From NCBI GenBank assembly GCA_900768525.1, contig CAAGDF010000091.1, positions 1 to 9,756 on the forward strand: 9,756 bases of DNA, read 5' to 3'. Of the stretch, positions 6,763 to 9,756 are shown piece by piece (the first letter of the stretch is position 1; every line of letters begins with the position of its first letter). This stretch comes from Clostridia bacterium (lineage in GTDB: Bacteria > Bacillota > Clostridia > Christensenellales > Borkfalkiaceae). The notes beneath the pieces were generated by a model that did no database searches, was not told where the DNA came from, and saw only the letters and a program-made list of their open reading frames with translations. The position numbers and the translations under genes are program-made.

Positions 6763-6919
6763 TCGTCGCAAAAGGTCTTAGCGGGCAATGGCAACAATAT
6801 GCAGCGTTATAATGTCGCAAACGTAATGGCGTGATAAAGGCGGTAACGCAAAAAGCGTGAGCCTATAGCGCGCATTGTAAATATGAAAGCATTGCCGAGG
6901 GTAAGATACGGAGGAGAAA
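6763..6919 (+). other. 157-nt intercistronic gap within the glp-like operon
   Basis: An unusually long gap for this operon. It holds no credible open frame, no T-tract terminator and no paired -35/-10; a lone TATAAT lies in TTATAATG. The only clear element is the GGAGGAG ribosome binding site ending at 6916 before the ATG at 6920. The downstream genes are presumed cotranscribed. Confidence 0.4.
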
Positions 6920-8167
6920 ATGAAACAATACGATCTGATAATTATCGGCGGAGGGCCTGCGGGGCTTGCCGCAGCCGTCGCCGCGAGAGATAAGGGAATA
7001 GAAAGCATAATGATTCTCGAAAGAGAATCAAGGCTCGGCGGCATTTTGCGCCAGTGTATTCATAACGGGTTCGGGTTGCAGCGGTTTAAGGAAAGTCTTA
7101 CGGGACCCGAATATGCGAATAATTTCATACGCGAAGTGGAAAAACGCCATATCGAATATATGACCGACACCACGGTTATTTCGCTGAGTAAGCAAAAAGT
7201 CGTTACCGTCGTTTCGCCCGAGGGGGTAGTTGAACTTCAGGCGAAAGCGGTTATTCTTGCCATGGGTTGCCGCGAGCGTTCGCGCGGGGCGCTTAACATT
7301 GCGGGCACAAGACCTGCGGGCATTTATTCGGCGGGTACGGCGCAAAAGTACGTCAATATTATGGGATATATGCCGGGCAAGCGCATTGTAATTCTCGGCT
7401 CGGGCGATATCGGGCTGATTATGGCGCGTCGAATGACGCTCGAGGGTGCAAAAGTGCTTGCCGTTGCCGAAATTATGCCGTATTCTTCGGGGCTTAAACG
7501 TAATATCAAACAATGCCTTGAAGATTTTAATATTCCGCTGTACTTAAGCCACACCATTACGGAGATTGAGGGCGATAAACGCGTTACGGGCGTTACTATT
7601 TCCAAGGTGGACGAAAACCGCAAGCCCATTCCCGGCACGGAAATGCACTTCGATTGCGATACCGTTTTGTTCTCGGTAGGGCTTATTCCCGAAAATGAAC
7701 TTACCAAAAACGCGGATATTCCGCTGAGTAAAGGCACTCGCGGGGCGGTCGTTTACGATAACCGCGAAACCGAAATCGAGGGCGTTTTTGCGTGCGGTAA
7801 CGTTTTGCACGTTCATGACCTTGTGGACTTCGTATCCGAGGAGGCTGAAATTGCGGGGCGCGCCGCTGCCGACTATATTTTAAACGGCGAAAAACAGCGC
7901 GATACGCTTGCCGCAGTTGCGGGCGATAACGTGAGTTATGTTCTTCCGCAACTTGCCGATAAAAACGCAAAACCGTTCGTCAAACTATTTTTCAGAGTGA
8001 GAAAGGAAATCAGAAATGCAAAAATAGTCGTCAGAAGCGGCGATAAAATTTTAAGCGAAAAGGTTAAAAAGATAGTTGTTCCCGGTGAAATGGAAAACGT
8101 TATTTTAACCGAAAAAATGCTCGAATCGGCTTGCAAAGAGATTTGCGTGGAGGTCAAAGATGAGTGA
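6920..8167 (+). CDS. GlpB-like FAD/NAD(P)-dependent oxidoreductase
   Basis: 415 residues, Pyr_redox_2 family. The FAD-binding motif is at the N-terminus (IIIGGGPAGLAAA, G10-G-G12-x-x-G15). A second dinucleotide motif, G160-S-G162-D-I-G165, is expected to bind NAD(P)H, and ACGNVLHVHDLVDFV is the second FAD contact motif near residue 295. The segment GGILRQCIHNGFG after the first Rossmann unit is typical of the subfamily that accompanies GlpA-type dehydrogenases. There is no CxxC redox pair as in thioredoxin or dihydrolipoamide reductases, so this is probably an electron-transfer partner, moving electrons between the GlpA-type flavoprotein and a nicotinamide or another carrier. Start: ATG at 6920 with GGAGGAG just upstream. 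The last 8 nt overlap the DUF1667 gene, which implies coupled translation. The pathway is inferred from the conserved gene trio. Confidence 0.85.
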   Translation: MKQYDLIIIGGGPAGLAAAVAARDKGIESIMILERESRLGGILRQCIHNGFGLQRFKESLTGPEYANNFIREVEKRHIEYMTDTTVISLSKQKVVTVVSPEGVVELQAKAVILAMGCRERSRGALNIAGTRPAGIYSAGTAQKYVNIMGYMPGKRIVILGSGDIGLIMARRMTLEGAKVLAVAEIMPYSSGLKRNIKQCLEDFNIPLYLSHTITEIEGDKRVTGVTISKVDENRKPIPGTEMHFDCDTVLFSVGLIPENELTKNADIPLSKGTRGAVVYDNRETEIEGVFACGNVLHVHDLVDFVSEEAEIAGRAAADYILNGEKQRDTLAAVAGDNVSYVLPQLADKNAKPFVKLFFRVRKEIRNAKIVVRSGDKILSEKVKKIVVPGEMENVILTEKMLESACKEICVEVKDE

Positions 8168-8507
8168 AATAAAAAAACTGACCTGTATAGAATGTCCCGT
8201 CGGGTGCGATATCTCCGTCGAACTTGACGGCGAAACGGTCGTAAGCGTAAGCGGCAACGGCTGTCCGCGCGGCGATATGTATGCCCGCAACGAGGTTGTT
8301 TGCCCGCGTAGGGTAATCACCACTACCGTTCGCACTCAAAGCGGTAGGGTTATCCCCGTAAAGACCGATAAACCCGTCAAAAAGAGTGAGATATTTGCCG
8401 TTATGGCTAAAATAAACTCGCTCGTTATTCCCGACGACATAAAAGAAAAACAAGTCGTCGCAGCGAATATTACGGAGGATATAAACCTTATTGCCACCGA
8501 TTTTTAG
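8160..8507 (+). CDS. DUF1667 cysteine-rich protein, probable Fe-S subunit
   Basis: 115 residues with five cysteines: C9-x-x-C12-x-x-x-C16, C35 (in NGCPRGDMY) and C48 (in VVCPRRV). The C-x2-C-x3-C plus distal C-P spacing resembles the [4Fe-4S] ligand pattern at the start of molybdopterin oxidoreductases, so an Fe-S cluster is likely, though unproven for DUF1667. In Clostridia and Thermotoga this family sits after the GlpA- and GlpB-like genes, and its length is normal. The ATG at 8160 overlaps the upstream gene by 8 nt with GGAGG at 8149-8153, so it is cotranslated with its partner. It probably forms the third subunit or electron relay of the dehydrogenase complex; it is cytoplasmic with no membrane segment. 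The stop codon is embedded in a TTTTTAGTG motif that recurs at 9702-9710. Confidence 0.85.
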   Translation: MSEIKKLTCIECPVGCDISVELDGETVVSVSGNGCPRGDMYARNEVVCPRRVITTTVRTQSGRVIPVKTDKPVKKSEIFAVMAKINSLVIPDDIKEKQVVAANITEDINLIATDF

Positions 8508-8537
8508 TGCTTATCTGCTACGCCTGACTTTGTTCCT

Positions 8538-8595
8538 GCCTTGGTCGAAAGACTACAATGACCATATAGGTCTATTGTATCCTTTCGATCAAGGC
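8538..8595. repeat. 58-nt long hairpin element (intergenic repeat copy A)
   Basis: GCCTTGGTCGAAAG (8538-8551) pairs with CTTTCGATCAAGGC (8582-8595) over 14 bp with one G-U. Inside it TACAAT pairs with ATTGTA (8554-8559 and 8574-8579) and GACC with GGTC (8560-8563 and 8569-8572), leaving an ATATA loop. It starts 31 nt after the DUF1667 stop. No T-tract follows, so it is not a standard terminator; it may be a mobile REP-like element or an RNA 3'-end stabiliser. A degenerate relative lies at 9630-9699. Confidence 0.75.
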
Positions 8596-8633
8596 GAGCC
8601 TCGTCATGCTTGCATCTAAACCCTAAAAATAAT
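8595..8633 (+). repeat. 39-bp imperfect direct repeat, copy 1
   Basis: Starts CGAGCCT and ends CCTAAAAATAAT. It matches 32 of 39 bases with the copy at 8674-8712, a period of 79 bp, and directly abuts the long hairpin. It has no coding content. Confidence 0.7.
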
Positions 8634-8673
8634 AAAACAATGGTTGTATCGCCGCATTTTATGTTAATAGCAA

Positions 8674-8712
8674 CGAGCCTTGCTCTACTTGCATTTAAAT
8701 CCTAAAAATAAT
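8674..8712 (+). repeat. 39-bp imperfect direct repeat, copy 2
   Basis: The counterpart of 8595-8633. The shared core is CTTGCAT followed by TAAA and CCTAAAAATAAT. The spacer between copies (8634-8673) holds nothing recognisable. Two copies separated by 40 bp do not make a CRISPR array. Confidence 0.7.
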
Positions 8713-8745
8713 TATTGATATGGAAATATCATTGTAAAAGTGGGG

Positions 8746-8761
8746 CTATAGGTCGATTATT
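8746..8761 (-). repeat. Inverted partial copy of the terminator stem
   Basis: CTATAGGTCGATTATT is the exact reverse complement of 5001-5016, the 5' part of the second terminator hairpin. Its partner arm is not present nearby, so this looks like a truncated member of the same family, lying 47 nt upstream of yfcE. Confidence 0.6.
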
Positions 8762-8807
8762 GAATATAAAGAACTGATTTGCAAAGGAAATTTTCGGAGA
8801 AAAAAAT

Positions 8808-9350
8808 ATGAAATGGTTGATTGCATCCGACATACACGGATCTAAATTGTATTGCGAAAAACTTTTTGAGAGCATAGGTAAAGAAAATGCCGACGAGATT
8901 ATTCTTCTCGGGGATTTGCTTTATCACGGACCGCGTAACGCGTTGCCCGGAGAGTACGACCCGATGAGCGTTGCGGATATGCTCAATTCTTTGAAAGATA
9001 AGATAACCTGCGTCCGCGGGAACTGCGATGCCGAAGTGGATCAAATGGTGCTTGAATTCCCCATAACCGCCGATTATGCCGAAAAAACATGGAACGGACG
9101 TAGATTTATCTTTACGCACGGGCATTTGTTTGAAAGCGGAAAACTCCCCGAGTTCAAGGCGGGCGACGTTGTGATTTACGGGCATATTCATTATCAGGTT
9201 GCCGAAAATAAGGGCGGCGTGGTGTTCATCAATCCCGGTTCGGTGTCCATTCCTAAAAACGGTAGTGAACATGCTTACGTCGTTTTCGAGGACGGAGTTT
9301 TCACTTTTAAAGATCTGGACGGCAAGGCGTTCAAAGAGTATAAAATTTAA
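8808..9350 (+). CDS. yfcE: YfcE-type metallophosphodiesterase
   Basis: 180 residues, the usual length for the YfcE/MJ0936 family of the calcineurin-like superfamily. The ordered metal-binding motifs are all intact: D8-I-H10, G35-D36, G71-N72-C73-D74, T103-H104-G105-H106 and G125-H126-I-H128. The expected dinuclear (Mn-type) site hydrolyses phosphodiesters such as bis-pNPP in characterised members, but the physiological substrate is unknown. The family hallmark YHGPRN follows D36 (Y39-N44), and NPGSVSIPKN near the C-terminus closes the fold. It is cytoplasmic. The start is the ATG at 8808 with CGGAGA 8 nt upstream. It is a single-gene unit flanked by repeat-rich DNA and followed by its own terminator. 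No clear promoter is visible; the leader region carries the direct repeats and the inverted terminator fragment. Confidence 0.93.
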   Translation: MKWLIASDIHGSKLYCEKLFESIGKENADEIILLGDLLYHGPRNALPGEYDPMSVADMLNSLKDKITCVRGNCDAEVDQMVLEFPITADYAEKTWNGRRFIFTHGHLFESGKLPEFKAGDVVIYGHIHYQVAENKGGVVFINPGSVSIPKNGSEHAYVVFEDGVFTFKDLDGKAFKEYKI

Positions 9351-9368
9351 TAGTTTAATATTTTTAGT

Positions 9369-9416
9369 AAAAACGTTGCGTTTTCATCTGACGGTGTACG
9401 CGGCGTTTTTTATTTT
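9369..9416 (+). terminator. Intrinsic terminator after yfcE
   Basis: AAAAACGTTGCG (9369-9380) pairs with CGCGGCGTTTTT (9399-9410) across 12 bp, including two G-U pairs. CATC/GGTG inside the loop extends the structure, and a T-rich tail follows to 9417. It starts 18 nt after the stop codon. Confidence 0.85.
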
Positions 9417-9470
9417 TAAAAACAATTTCAGTCTTTTCATAAGCGTGGTGGTGCGGCGCAGTTGCGCCTG

Positions 9471-9507
9471 GATGTTTCGACTGCGCTTCACTCCGCTCAA
9501 CATGACG
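9471..9507. repeat. Dispersed intergenic repeat of the TTCGACTGCGCTTCACT type
   Basis: The stretch from GATGTTTCGACTGCG through CCGCTCAACATGACG resembles a short intergenic repeat that I know from many bacterial genomes. Its ends pair as ATGTT/AACAT with an inner GCG/CGC. It is non-coding. Confidence 0.6.
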
Positions 9508-9534
9508 ATAAAAACATATATAGCGCAAAACGCA

Positions 9535-9584
9535 ATCCTTTCGTCATCCTGAGACGCGCTTACTTGACTGACTTACGAAGGATC
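9535..9584. repeat. Dispersed hairpin repeat of the GTCATCCTGAG...CGAAGGATCT type
   Basis: ATCCTTTCGT (9535-9544) pairs with ACGAAGGAT (9575-9583) with one bulged T. GTCATCCTGAG and CGAAGGATCT are the two ends of a widespread bacterial intergenic repeat, found here 27 bp from the related element at 9471-9507. Confidence 0.6.
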
Positions 9585-9599
9585 TATCCGTCAGGCGCA

Positions 9600-9732
9600 T
9601 TTTGCGGCGTATCTACGGCGCATTGCTGTGTTAACTGCCATCGTTCCAAGACCATAATGACCAAAAAGGTCTATCTCGTCCTTGTTCTTCGGCGAGCCTT
9701 GTTTTTAGTGTTTATCTACGGCGCATAGCATT
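9600..9732. repeat. Degenerate second copy of the composite intergenic element (copy B)
   Basis: The segment from GTT to GGCGAGCCT (9630-9699) has the same 70-nt length as 8532-8601 and shares AATGACC, a 5-nt loop, GGTCTAT and GGCGAGCCT. It is followed by TTTTTAGTG-TTATCT (9702-9717), the motif that precedes copy A at 8501-8516. Here the outer stem is eroded. ATCTACGGCGCAT is present at both 9611-9623 and 9714-9726. No gene is credible in 9351-9756. The window ends with an inverted repeat GCATTG/CAATGC (9728-9749) containing a TTGACA. Confidence 0.55.
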
Positions 9733-9756
9733 GTTTCTATTGACAATGCCCGACCG

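Noticed and set aside
315..8453. Long minus-strand open frames opposite the plus-strand genes (for example 315-806, 1472-1921, 7028-7513)
   Set aside because: They mirror well-supported genes, have Arg/Phe/Pro-rich low-quality translations and no ribosome binding sites, as expected for antisense shadows in this codon usage.
8538..8595. Intrinsic terminator of the glp-like operon
   Set aside because: The hairpin is strong, but neither side is followed by a T-tract on the relevant strand, so it is listed as a repeat element instead.
8595..8712. CRISPR-like repeat
   Set aside because: Only two copies at 82% identity with a 40-bp spacer, no further units and no cas gene.
9199..9728. Overlapping open frames reading into the DNA after yfcE
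   Set aside because: The first lies out of frame inside yfcE and crosses its terminator; the second translates dispersed repeats. Neither has a ribosome binding site or a protein-like composition.

Overview
The window looks like chromosomal DNA from a low-to-mid GC Bacillota (Clostridia-like), probably an uncultivated gut lineage. I infer this from the strong AGGAGG-type ribosome binding sites, the consensus TTGACA/TATAAT promoters, the intrinsic terminators with T-tracts, and the three-gene anaerobic glycerol-3-phosphate dehydrogenase-type operon. No taxonomic marker gene is present, so the assignment is tentative.

Layout. Positions 1-2074 (+) hold a tight three-gene operon: two tandem paralogous YbjN-like proteins (the first cut off by the window edge) and a 412-residue protein with a TrkA-N-like Rossmann core and a C-terminal RyR-like signature. 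A hairpin terminator (about 2155-2201) closes it. A small XRE-family repressor lies on the minus strand (2273-2491). It is divergent from a 740-residue membrane-anchored GLUG-repeat surface protein (2652-4874). Between them lie two identical 16-bp dyads. One exactly fills the -35/-10 spacer of the surface-protein promoter and the other sits at the repressor's own start, so this reads as a self-contained regulator/target module. The surface protein is built from a 191-residue super-repeat (573 bp) present 2.7 times. It is followed by a second copy of the same terminator hairpin (5008-5047).

From a perfect-consensus promoter (5167-5195) and an approximately 120-nt leader runs the glp-like operon: a FAD-dependent GlpA-type dehydrogenase with a C-terminal BFD-type iron-sulfur domain (5320-6762), a GlpB-like FAD/NAD oxidoreductase (6920-8167) and a small cysteine-rich DUF1667 protein (8160-8507, 8-nt overlap). 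Together they probably oxidise glycerol 3-phosphate, or a related 2-hydroxy acid, and pass electrons through flavin and Fe-S centres. A YfcE-type metallophosphodiesterase (8808-9350) with its own terminator follows.

The gene-free stretches at 8508-8807 and 9351-9756 are rich in dispersed repeats: a long 58-nt hairpin element with a degenerate second copy on the other side of yfcE, a 39-bp imperfect direct repeat, an inverted partial copy of the terminator stem, and bacterial intergenic repeat sequences. The strongest leads are the operator/promoter architecture at 2496-2547, the YbjN-YbjN-RyR operon, and the repeat family around yfcE. I saw no CRISPR array, tRNA, rRNA or transposase.
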